Shown here: positions 50,464 through 60,863 of the stretch, one piece after another | Layout of the letters: each line of letters begins with the position of its first letter | How positions within the stretch are numbered: position 1 is the first letter of the stretch | Assembly: GCA_050084515.1 (NCBI GenBank) | Contig: CM114273.1 | Coordinates: forward strand, 12,586,001 to 12,650,000 | Length of the DNA stretch: 64,000 nt | DNA from: Blasia pusilla | Lineage: Eukaryota > Marchantiophyta > Marchantiopsida > Blasiales | Direction: 5' to 3' | The notes under the pieces: generated by a model | What the model was told of the DNA's origin: nothing | Seen by the model: the letters and a program-made list of their open reading frames with translations, nothing else | The model's database searches: none | Made by a program: the position numbers and the translations under genes

Positions 50464-51084
50464 GGATGAAAAATGAGGTCTTGGATTGTACTTTCATTTG
50501 CCAGAACCTTCACTTTGAGCTTGAACTCTATTCAGCCAAGGGAAAATGATAGATTTTTTCCAGACCTTGGATGGAAAAAGTGATTTGTTCCACAATTATG
50601 ATTCCAATGATTTTTTAGTTTTTTAAATTTTGTGCAAGTTGCAACCTGTCGGATTCAAACAGGTTATCAAAATGTGGAAGAGGAAAAAAAATTTGTGGGA
50701 GTGCCTACGCACTGAGAACAAAAGTGCAAAAAAAATCACACAAAAAGTTTCCTCTCTTCAACCCAATGGAAACTCTCTTCAAAACAAGTATCTCTTTGGG
50801 TTGAAGGTAGTTTCCTCTCTTCCTCTCTTCCTCTCTTCCTCTCTTGCGTTTAGAGTCATCATAATCCGATATTTTGATGACAAAGTTATTCTCGAGGATA
50901 ATGTTTACTACTTTGCTAAGTTGCGAGTCACCAACCGCTGAACACACAGATGTTGACCTACTACACATTCCATCATGTGACTCCTGCATGAAACCACAAT
51001 ATGAGGTCTTCTTTTCTGAATTCAAAGTTTAGAGATCCTAAATACAATGAGAACTTTAGATGAGTTAATCATTACTTTAGTTGC
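50464..51084. other. Spacer with a CCTCTCTT-type minisatellite
   Basis: Tandem TTCCTCTC units lie at about 50813-50845. Frames on both strands are short, and no gene is supported. Confidence 0.4.
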
Positions 51085-51720
51085 TCACCTAATTCGGAGA
51101 AGCCGATAACGTTCCAATGAGCTTTTCCATACCCTCGAGTCCCTCAATCCCCTATTCTCCTTGTGGAGTATGCTTTTACATAATGAAAACTTAAGTTCTA
51201 CATCAAAGCAAGAGGAGGCACGGAAATTGAAAACATAATATGAAATATTAATTGGGTTTCTCACCTCAAAAGCAAATTCCGATGACGATGGAGTCTGCTT
51301 TTCCGTCCCAAGCAGTCCCTCTCTCTCTCTTGTCCATGTGTAGTGGAAAAATGCTCCACATAATGAGAACTTAAGTTCTACATCAGTGCAAGAAGAAGCT
51401 GGGAAACTGAAATCAGAATAGGAAAAAAGAATTGGGTTACTCACCGGAGTAGGAAAGTCTGATGACGTCGAAATCTACTTCCCCGTCCCACACAATCCCT
51501 CCCTTTTATTTTCTCCCAGTGGACACTCAACGTAATGAGAAAAAAATTTATTAATTTGAAACTAATACCGGGAAGGATTTGCATGCTTTGGGAGGATCAT
51601 ATAAACTTCTCACCGTAGTTGGTGTTTTCAACGATGGCGTCTATTGGATTTGCTCTCCAGCACTCCGTCATCCTTCTCTCCCTCGGGAGTGAGCGCCGAT
51701 AGTCCAAGTGATTTTTCACC
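51085..51720 (-). repeat. Tandem exon-like modules, period about 180 bp
   Basis: Three to four related units. On the - strand each has a GAGGGA... coding-like block ending at a donor-like site (GTGAGAAACCC, GTGAGTAACCC, GTGAGCAAC, GTGAGAAGT). The two best-preserved blocks share an intron-like part containing the reverse complement of AACTTAAGTTCTACATC. One unit reads EGLLGTEKQTPSSSEFAFE before its donor. Others read EGLCGTGK and EGLEGMEKL with stops. This looks like duplication of an exon with its flanking intron. Reading frames are no longer all open. Confidence 0.5.
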
Positions 51721-51837
51721 AATCAACGATGACAGCTTCGCAAACGGATACTTAGATTAAAATTCCAAATGTAACAATCATCGTCCCACTCAAAAGCATA
51801 AAGTTTTTTCATAACAAGCTTCTTAAATTGAACTTAC

Positions 51838-54650
51838 GATATTTTCTCCCAACGGTGTGGGGATATTTTTGGCGGAATATCTTGCCGAACCAGGAGTAGC
51901 TAGAGCACTAGTCTCCCCTGTCAAAATTTGAGGGTTCAACACATCAGGCGATGTCACCCTTTCAAAAGTTGGAGAAGCCGATCCCTCATCCTCATCCCTC
52001 TCTACGACTCCATCGTCATGAGCCATAAACCAACCAAAATCAGTAATGGGCCTGCTTGAATCAAATAGCAATGTGAAGAGAAACAAACATCTGGCATGAT
52101 TCAAGGCACAAAATCCTGGGGGCTTACTTCTGATTCGTCATCATCTTCTGACTTCGCTTCCATGTCTGGGTCCTTTGCTCCTTTGCGATTTCGAGCATCC
52201 GCCTATTTTTTGCCTTTGGAAGATGCCACCTTCTGGTCTGGTTTGGACTTCACTGTAGGGGTAGTCCTTAGAAGACTACGATTTGCATCGATCTTGAAGA
52301 ATTGATCAAATTTTAGGCAGAACTTCGACAATGTTGCCCCATCCACTTGCGGAAAGAATGCTTGGAAATTGATGCCTGAAACTTGTAACAATACCAGCTT
52401 GCAGAGTTAGTACATGTCTTCGAATAAGAACTTAAGCTGAATGTATGTAATCATGATCGGAACTTAGGTTTCAAAAGAGAAACTCACCACTAGAGCCGTC
52501 AATATGCAACAACTTGGATTTACCACAATGACATTCTTCCACGCTCCAACCTTTGACAAGCCTGAGAAAATCTCCACGAGGTCACCCATTCGAAATTTGT
52601 TCTCTCCGAGGGTTGGAAGGAATCTATACTCCTCGTTGATCATATCTCTTGTGTCGTTGAGGGAGGTGGGAAGAACTTTTTTGCCAAGTACTCTATTTAA
52701 AATCGCGTTGTTTGTCCAGAGTGGACTCATCAAAACCATTGATAAATACCGCTATAACAACCATGAGACATCCTCCACTCCGAATCCTCTGTCTCTTTGG
52801 ATCCATCTTTGGAAATCTCACTGTATAAGGAATTACTCTAAACCAGAGATTGGAGGCTCTCTCACATGCAACTATAAGATTCCCGAGTATTGAATCTCAA
52901 CAAAGAACACTAGTAATCTTTTGCTTGCATTGAGATGAGACCCCTTGTCAAAATATTCTCCAAATTCTTCTACACTAAGCTGCTCATAATCATTTGAAGC
53001 GCTAACCATATTTACAAATACTATGTCAAAAAGTATACCCCACTCATCATCTTCCACCGCCTAGTTTACAACAGTGCAGAAAAATATGGATGAGGTTGTA
53101 TCAAAACTTCTAATGACTTCCTTGTGGGAAGATACAAGAAAGTCAGTCGTTGGGCGTTTGGCCCTCCGCAATCACATTAAATCTCGCAACGTTCTACAAA
53201 ATTCATCAGAAGGAACACCAAATTTGGCTTGCGTGCCACAGGAGAGATGCTTCTTCAAATCTGTGCATCATCGACGCACAATTCCTTATCCAAAATGAGC
53301 TTCCATAGCAATCTCGGCAACTTCTCCCAATAGAGATCTCCCTCTCCGGGAAAATGAACTTGAAGATGGCACCTGCATTCACTTTTTTGCATTTCAATTT
53401 GTGCAATAGGATTTCAGGTCCATCAAGTCTTCATTTCATACTTTTTGAGTAGATGTTGGCCACAATTGCACCCTCAATTGCAGGAGTTCTTGTGCGACTC
53501 ACATCATATTCTCCTCGTTAAGCCCTTGGAGCGGTCTCAAGTTGGTCTTCTTGAGCCTCCTCTTCTCAACACTCATTTTATGTCTTAGCCAGTACTCGAA
53601 GTAGGCGATACCACCTCGTGCCATGAGTTTACTTCCTCGTAGGCAACTATGACAACATGCCATATTTCCATGTCGTGGGAGAGCAATTGTAGATGAAGGT
53701 GTTTATCTCCTTGTGGCTGGAACCAAAATGGGCGTTCAGCCTCTTCGTCATGGTTTGCAAAAACCATGGAACTTAAGTTCGATTAGAATACCAATGATAA
53801 CAGCTCGTACTGATTAAAGACAGAGATGGCATGTGTAGTCAATGTTCTATCAAAATTCAATTTCTAATACAAAATTCAAATTTTGATTCGAATGGTACTG
53901 CATTAGCCATCCTCAATGCAATGAAACCCACCATTTTTCCAATCTTCCTCTTCCCGGTCTTCTCGATCTCTGCCAACTCGATATTGCTCATGTGGGCCCA
54001 AAAAGTGGCTATCTGCATTCTTATTGGAGTCTCCACTTTGCTGGCATATGCGTCCACTTCATTGTGAAGTGAGGAGACGCTACAATACCAAAGACGTTTT
54101 TTGGGACAATCTTCTCCCCAAACTACTATACACGGGAGACTTTGAAAAAAATCGTCCCCGGTCGCCTCATGAAGTTTAGAGAAGGAGACTAATATATGCT
54201 GACCAGAAATTGCCCATCAGTAGATTTTTGTACCATCACGTAGGTACCCATTGACTATCTCCTCTTATGAGGGGGAAACTAGTTAATGGTCCCCTCGATA
54301 TTCATCAGATGCTCTTGCAATATCGTAAGTACAAGGAACAACAATAGATGTGTTTACATTTTTCGCTATGACATTTCTAGTCCTCGAGAGACTATGCATC
54401 AAGGCATTCACTCGCTCGTGATAAAGCTCCCTCGCTTTGATGTCAAGCGGGGCAAGTTTGAAATCATTGACATCTAATCGAAAGATTTTCAATATAGAGT
54501 TTGGAATATAAAGATTCTTGAACTGCTCCCACAATCTCTCTTGTCTGGCCTCGCACACTCCGGCAATCGAAGAGTGCCTTTCAAGATCAAAGCGCCTAGA
54601 ACCTTTCTTCGGGTAAGAACTTGCTTCTTCACCATGATTATAGACCGAAA
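51838..54650 (-). pseudogene. Decayed multi-exon-like gene, unknown family
   Basis: A series of protein-like blocks on the - strand: LERHSSIAGVCEARQERLWE, NLYIPNSILKIFRLDVNDFK and ARELYHERVNALMHSLSRTR (54283-54600); MQIATFWAHMSNIELAEIEK (53857-54057); GDLYWEKLPRLLWKLILDKE and FGVPSDEFCRTLRDLM (53130-53370); DYEQLSVEEFGEYFDKGSHL (52872-53057); EEYRFLPTLGENKFRMGDLV (52464-52739); GINFQAFFPQVDGATLSKFC (52128-52375); FGWFMAHDDGVVERDEDEGS (51838-52051). Consensus-like acceptors (TTTCAG/G, AAGCAG/G) and donors (GAA/GTAAGC, ATC/GTAAGT) bound the last two blocks. Their phases do not agree, and an in-frame TAG follows SSKGKK. The family was not recognised. Either the gene is degraded or my exon parse is wrong. 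Confidence 0.35.
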
Positions 54651-56082
54651 AACTTCACTGCAACACGAGAATTTGTAAGCAATGCGTTTAACACAGGAGA
54701 GAAAACCCTTTTCTTAACGCATGATAGGAAAGAATCGAGCAATATAGTACTCATCATAAATCCATTTAGTGCGAATATATGTAGACTTGAATTGGAAAGT
54801 GGAGATCTGCACAATCTCTGGAATTTCGGAACTTGGTCCCTTGGGCACTTGTGTTTTGATCTAGGGTGGAATTCAATGAGCTAAAGATTTTGAAACCAGG
54901 GAGTCCACTAACACCAGCAGATTCAATCCGAACTCCTAATTGAGAAATGCATCGGTTTTTGTCCTTCCGTTTCTCTCACGAATCTAGGAATTGATAGTAA
55001 AACTTACAACGAGGACGTCCCCAACACCAACTGAACCCAACAAGGATGACGTCCACCTTGGTCAGAAATTCATTGTCGGAAAGAGGAGGAAATTTAATAG
55101 CAGCATGATTGTGTTATGAGATTCTTTACCCTAACATACGTTCCAATCTACCCCCGTGGTTCAATCAAACTTCCATATTAGGTACTAGCGTACATTCGCC
55201 TACCAAAACTATGTAGGCTCCCGTGGCTACAATAGAGTACATTTGTAGGGCAGTTGCAAAATTACTCCCTCCAAACCTCTACCAATCAAAACACAAAGTA
55301 GTGAACGGTAGCAATTCTTCATGATTGGTTCTTTGTCCGCAATACAAACAACTTAGCACAACGCCGAAGGGGTACTACGTCTAAATCGCCACAACGTCAG
55401 ATGTCGTGATATCTTCTCAAGGGGTACCAAGTCTAAAGGGTTTCCAAGCCTAAAGGGCTACTACGTGTGTCGCGTTTGCAAACTTGAAGGGCTACAAGGT
55501 TGGATCACTACGACGTCATAGAGGATACTAAGTCTGGATCCTTACCACATTGAAAAGGCTACTACATAAAAAATGTTATCGTGTCTGAACGGACTGTTTC
55601 GTCATTTGAAGGGTTACTATGTTCGAACCATTACTAGGTTAGGCTTCTGACGGCTTCGAATAGGATCTCAAGTCCATACTTGAATGAACATGGCAGATCA
55701 TAATTTGTGTGGTTCCTAGGTGTAGATCTTAACATACTAACCGTTATGTCCGTTATCCAAACGGTACGAGCCAATCCCTTTAATGAAAGTAAATACACTG
55801 TCAAGAAGAAACCCAAGCGTCAAAGGCCAAGTATTGCGGCCTTTGACGTTCCTCCTTCTCCTTGTCCCTCCATCATTATCTACTTTAGTAAGATGGGACT
55901 AAAGAACAAAAGTTTAAACTACAAACGTAGTAGATATATAGACCAATGCCCTAACTTCTCGAAAAGTACGGCTAGCCAGCTGCCAAACGCATTCAGATCT
56001 AAAACGCAAAAAGGTGGTTGCAAACCTCAGCGTCGCAATTGCACTGTGACAACCTCACTCGAATCAGTTGAAGTTCTTGCTC
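54651..56082. other. Unassigned sequence with a degenerate short repeat
   Basis: At about 55360-55640 a GGGCTACTACGT-like word recurs loosely every 30-60 bp (also GGGGTACCAAGTCTAAAGGG, AAAGGGCTACTACGT, GAAGGGCTACAAGG). A 157-codon + frame (55707-56180) runs into the foldback at 56083 and has no recognised domain, so I do not call it a gene. Confidence 0.35.
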
Positions 56083-56156
56083 AGTTCCAATTCTTAGGTA
56101 CTCCCGACCGATTGAAGCTAGCTTCGGTTGGTCGGAAATACCTAAGAATTGGAACT
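56083..56156. repeat. 74-nt foldback with 36-nt arms
   Basis: The outer 18 nt of the arms (56083-56100 and 56139-56156) are perfectly complementary. The inner 18 nt match at 13 positions, and three of the five mismatches would be G-U pairs in RNA. The loop is 2 nt. The arm ends AGTTCC/GGAACT are the same half-words that build the satellite beginning 300 bp downstream. Confidence 0.85.
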
Positions 56157-56459
56157 ATAGATCTAGTTAAAAAACAATAATTGAATCCAATTCCCTAAAC
56201 CATTTGCGTAACTCTACATGTAGGCTGTGAATCGGAAGTGTAGTTGAAAACCCTAAAACCTAAACACTGACATGCACAACACTTCTAGAAATGATAGAAT
56301 GACCAAAATACCGTCACGAAGGGCACTCAAGAATCCAACTCTGCATGACATCTCCCGCCCCGCAATAAAAGCCATACATTCAATTGCACCGGAAGTGATC
56401 TATGCTCAGTTTGATAGCTTTGAATCTAGAAATGATAACGGATACCTAAACCCGTGCTT

Positions 56460-59330
56460 TCAAAATTGGAGTTCCCAAATCCAATCGCCGGCCTCTATGC
56501 CTGCTACCTCACAATGGGAACTATAGATCCAGTTCTTGAAAAGAGAAAGAGGATCAATCAGAACTCAGGTTCCGGTTCCAGATATGAGGACTAAGCCCGA
56601 ACGCCTCCTTATTGGAATCCTCATTGTCGAAACTAGAAATCTTGTTCTCGAAATGAGAAGGAGGATCAATCAAAACTCATGTTCTGGTTCCACACACGAG
56701 GACTGAGCTCGAATGGCTGCTTTTGGAATTTTAGTTCCCAAATGAGATCACCGTCCTCCTTCCCAGCTTCCTCACCATCGGAACCCTAGATCCATTCTCA
56801 AAATGAGAAGGAGGATCAATCGGAACCCACATTCTGGTTCCAGAGAAATGACGCCCTACCTAAACGAGGCCTTTCGAAACTGTAATTCCCAAATCAAATT
56901 GCTGGCCTCCTTGTCGGATTCCTCACTATGGGCACTAGAGATCCACTTCTCAAAATGGGAAACATGATAAATTGGAACACAAATTTTGGTTCCAGATACG
57001 GTAGTCCCTACCTAAACAAGGGCTTTCTAAAACACCAATTCCCAAATCAAATCATTGGCCACTTTCCTTACTAACTCACCATCAGATCTCTACTTCCGGT
57101 TCTCGAAACGAGAAGGAGGATCAATCGGAACACATGTTCCGGTTCCACACTCGACAATTGAGCCCGAGCGGCTGCTTTCGGAACTGTAGTTCCGAAATCA
57201 AATCGCCGGCCTCTTTCTTTACTACCTCACCATCAAAACTCTAGTTCCAATTTTTGAAATGAGAAGGATGATGAATCACAACTCAGATTCCGATTCCAGA
57301 TTCGACAATTAAGTCCTAACGGTTGCTTTCGGAACTAGAGATCCAATTCTGAAATGAGATCGCGGCCCTCCTTATCGGATTTCTCACTATCAGATGTAGA
57401 GATCCCGTTCTTGAAATGAGAATGAGGATGAATTGGAACTCATGTTCGGTTCTTCTAACGACAACTGAGCCCGAATGGGTGCTTTCGGAACTCTAGTTCC
57501 CAAATGAGTTCGCCATCCTCCTTCTCGACATCCTCACCATCGGAACTCTACATCGAGTTCTCGAAACTAGATGGAGGATCAATTGGAACTCAAGTTCTGG
57601 TTCAATAGACAAGAGTCCATTACTGAACGAGGTCTTTTGGAACTGTATTTCCCAAATCAAAAGTGCCGGCCTCTTTCCTTCCTACCTCACCATCATAACT
57701 CTAGAATCATCCAGTTCTCGAAATCAAAAGGATGATCAATCGGGACTCAGGTTCCGGTTCCAAAGACGGGAGCACCAACCTAAACAAGGGCTTTTGGAAC
57801 TATAGTTCCCAAATCAAATCACCAGCCGCTTTCCTTACTACGTCACCATCGGAATTCTAGTTCCAGTTCTTGAAATGAGAAGGAGGATCAATCGAAACTC
57901 AGGCTCCGGTTCAGGAGAGGACAATTGAGCCCAAACCGCTGCTTTTGGAAATTTATTTCCCAAATCAAATCACTAGCTACTTTCCTTACTACCTCACCAT
58001 CCGAACTCTAGTTCTAGTTCTCAAATTGAGAAGGAGGATCAATAAGAACTCAGGTTCTGATCTCAGAGAGGACAACTGAGCCTGAATCGGTGCTTTCGAA
58101 ACTGTAGTTCCCAAATGAAATCGCCGGCCTCTTCCCTTACTACCTCACCATCAGAAGTCTAGATCTACTTCTCAAAACAAGAAGGAGGATGAATTGGAAC
58201 TCAAGTTCTGATTCCAACATCGACAAGTGAGCCCGAACGGGCACGGTCAGAGCTGTACTTCACAAGTTGATATTGCAGGCCTCCTTCCCGACTTCCACAC
58301 CATTGGAACTAGAGATCCACTTCTTGAAATGAGAATGAGGACGAATCAAAACTCAGGTTCCGGTTCCATAGATGAGAGTCAATCTCTAAAGTTCCCAAAT
58401 GAGTTCACCATCCTCCTTCCTAGCTTCCTCATGATCGGAACTCTACATCTAGTTCTCAAAATTAGAAGGAAGAGAAATTGAAACTCAAGTTTTGGTTCTA
58501 TAGACAGGAGTCCCTACCTAAACCAAGGCTTTCGGGATTGTAGCTCCCAAATCAAATCACCTGCCTCTTTCCTTACTACCTCACCATTGAAACTCTAGTT
58601 CCAGCTCTCAAAATGAGAAGGAGGATCAATAAGAACTCAGTATCCAGTTCCAGAGACGGGAGTCCGTACCTCAACCAGGGTTGTCGAAACTGTAGTTCCC
58701 AAATCAAATCTTCAGCCTCTTTCCTTATTGCCTCACCATCGAAGTGAGAAGGAGGATCAATTGGAACTCAGGTTCCGAGAGCAGAGATGGGAGTCCCTAC
58801 CTAAACCAGGGCTTTCAGAACTCCCACATCAAATTTCCGGCCTCTTTCTTTACTACCTCACCATCGAAACTCTAGATCCAATTCTCGAAATGAGAAGGAG
58901 GATGAATCACAACTCAGGTTCTGGTTCCAAATATGACAATTAAGCCCAAACGGCTGATTTCGGAACTGTAGTTCCCAAATGAGATCGCGGACCTCCTTAT
59001 CGGATTCCCCGCTATCGGAACTAGAGATCTAGTTCTTGAAATGAGAAGGAGGATGTATCGGAACTCAGGTTCCAGTTCCTAACACTAACCCTAAGCTCGA
59101 ACGGGGTCATTCAGAACTGTAGTTCCCAAATCAAATTGCCGTTCTCTTTCCTTACTGCGTCACCATCGGAAGTAAAGATCCAGTTCTCAAAATGAGGAGG
59201 AGAATCAATCAGAACTACCGTTCTGGTTCCAAAAATGATAAGGGATCCCTAAACGAGGCATACGGACCTGAAGTTTCTAAATCAAATCGCTGGAATTGTT
59301 TCCTCCAGTGCTAGAAATGAGAACGAGAAA
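56460..59330. repeat. Satellite array, unit about 153 bp, about 19 copies
   Basis: The anchor AAATGAGAAGGAGGATCAAT recurs near 56650, 56803, 56951, 57104, 57258, 57413, 57565, 57720, 57875, 58027, 58178, 58332, 58460, 58613, 58743, 58888, 59040 and 59193. Spacing is 150-155 bp except for shortened units (about 128-130 bp) near 58460 and 58743. The consensus unit holds three dyads of the form GGAAC-N4-GTTCC; exact copies include 57127-57140, 57180-57193, 57487-57500, 57796-57809 (perfect palindrome GGAACTATAGTTCC) and 58962-58975. Copies differ from each other by about 15-25 percent by eye. Short frames in it are incidental. Confidence 0.95.
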
Positions 59331-60180
59331 CTACGCCTTACTACTCATAAATGGAATCCAAAATGAACTCTGCGAGACCTCTAAGGAGCTATTTGGATGG
59401 GCATGATACTAGTTTGGATATACATTTCATATGCCAAGTGCATTGGATTTTCAAATCAATTATAGGACTTGAGCAATAGGAATGTTAGAACCTCCTTGTA
59501 TTCCCTTTACGAATATCAGATACAATGCCAAGGCATTCGGAACGTTGCGCGCCAAATACACATTGAATCAAGCCTGGAAAAGACGTCGTTCTCTATCCTA
59601 AACCTTGACAAGAAATCTTCCTTTAGGCTTGGAAGTCATAGTATCTGAAACCCCCTGAGAGGCATTTTCTATCCTGCCACAATTGACATTAGAATGAACT
59701 CCATCGTAGACCAGCTCAACAACAACACAAGTGTTGCATTTGGAAGGAGAAGAAAAAAGAACCTCACGATTGTATTTCCGTCTTGAACTACAAAAGATTA
59801 ACAACCGGGCGGTCACATTCTTCCCTCACTTGTAGAGCAAGCGCTTTGCACCTCCGGTGCAGAGAGATTGATAGCAAAAAAATGATCTGGTAAAAAGTTG
59901 CTACTTATACTTGTCATTCATGAGAGACTCGATGTTTGACTAGCGATCCATATTAGATCCATGTTAGCAAACCTATGTTACTTAACCTAAAACTCATATC
60001 CATTTCAAAATTCAAATTTGGTTGTCACACATTCAGGATCCGTGTCAAGAAGAGATATCACGCATTAGATCAAAACCGCATATGTTGAAATCATTCAAGC
60101 CACTCCTCAATCAGTCATGAAAACCAATGGTTGAGATTGCAAGAGGGCACACATTGATCACCTCAAACTGACTTCACTTG
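59331..60180. other. Unassigned DNA between two repeat domains
   Basis: A 72-codon - strand frame (59598-59816; containing VVVELVYDGVHSNVNCGRIE) has fair composition but no recognised domain and no supporting signals. Confidence 0.35.
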
Positions 60181-60253
60181 GAATCCTATATAATCCTCGC
60201 TCATTCCATTAGAATGGTTTTCTAATAGAATGAACGAGGATTATATAGGATTC
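60181..60253. repeat. 73-nt hairpin, 34-bp arms, 5-nt loop
   Basis: Arms 60181-60214 and 60220-60253 are complementary at 32 of 34 positions with loop TGGTT. Both differences are C/T transitions. The arm base is GAATCCTATATAATCC / GGATTATATAGGATTC. Confidence 0.95.
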
Positions 60254-60258
60254 GAACC
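60248..60258 (-). promoter_or_regulatory. Pol III box-B-like site
   Basis: The - strand reads GGTTCGAATCC, an exact box B (T-arm) word. A looser box-A-like TGGTTGGGGAGG lies about 50 nt upstream on the - strand (near 60295-60306). No complete tRNA cloverleaf can be drawn. The site may belong to a tRNA-derived SINE whose transcript would run into the 73-nt hairpin. Inferred. Confidence 0.4.
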
Positions 60259-60259
60259 C

Positions 60260-60860
60260 AACCTCGTGAGCCTAGTCTCCCAACGTCCTCTGTCCCTCCC
60301 CAACCATTCTCTTCAATCCATAAGGGCGCTATACCATATGATCACAATCGTAACCATAGTCTAGAGACATCATGCCTCCACATATTGTAAGCTTATGAAT
60401 TGAACCTCTAGACGGGCTCTACACATAAGTCCTCTATTTTTCCCTCTTCTGGGCCATCTTTCCTTTCATAATCCATTCCACTTAGGGTCTCTAACCACAC
60501 ACATTGGTAAAATAATGAGGGCCTCCGCTAGTCCAAAAAATCAATTTGTGAATTCAAATCTTGCTCCATCATTGTCGCTTGATAAGTAGATGCCCTGATA
60601 GAGAGTCGAATCCCCTTCAAATAATCTTGTAAGTGTGACGCAAACTCCGTAATTTGTGATTTCCAGTACTTTTTTTTGGAATAGATTTATAGAGGTGACC
60701 ATAATACCGTATGAATACCAAGGGTATTTGTCCAATTGATACTATCAATTTGAATGTGTCGAGGTAACGTCCACCTTAGAAAGTCAATTGAGAGTTTGCC
60801 AACCGGGTGGCGAGTTGTCGATCTCCGACTTACGCGGAAAGGCGCCTTATGTTCTTTCGA
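60260..60860. other. Sequence between hairpin and palindrome-rich repeat, nothing recognised
   Basis: No supported gene. The last part (from about 60790) already resembles the repeat that follows. Confidence 0.4.
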
Positions 60861-60863
60861 ATG

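Noticed and set aside
55707-56180. 157-codon + frame, Lys/Arg-rich
   Set aside because: Its end is encoded by the 74-nt foldback, and no domain, promoter or splice evidence supports it.
56460-59330. CRISPR-like array
   Set aside because: The whole unit of about 153 bp is repeated with diffuse variation; there are no short repeats with unique spacers, and the context is a plant nuclear genome.
60236-60310. Complete tRNA gene on the - strand
   Set aside because: Box B is exact, but no acceptor stem, anticodon arm or D-arm pairing can be drawn. At most a SINE-type remnant.
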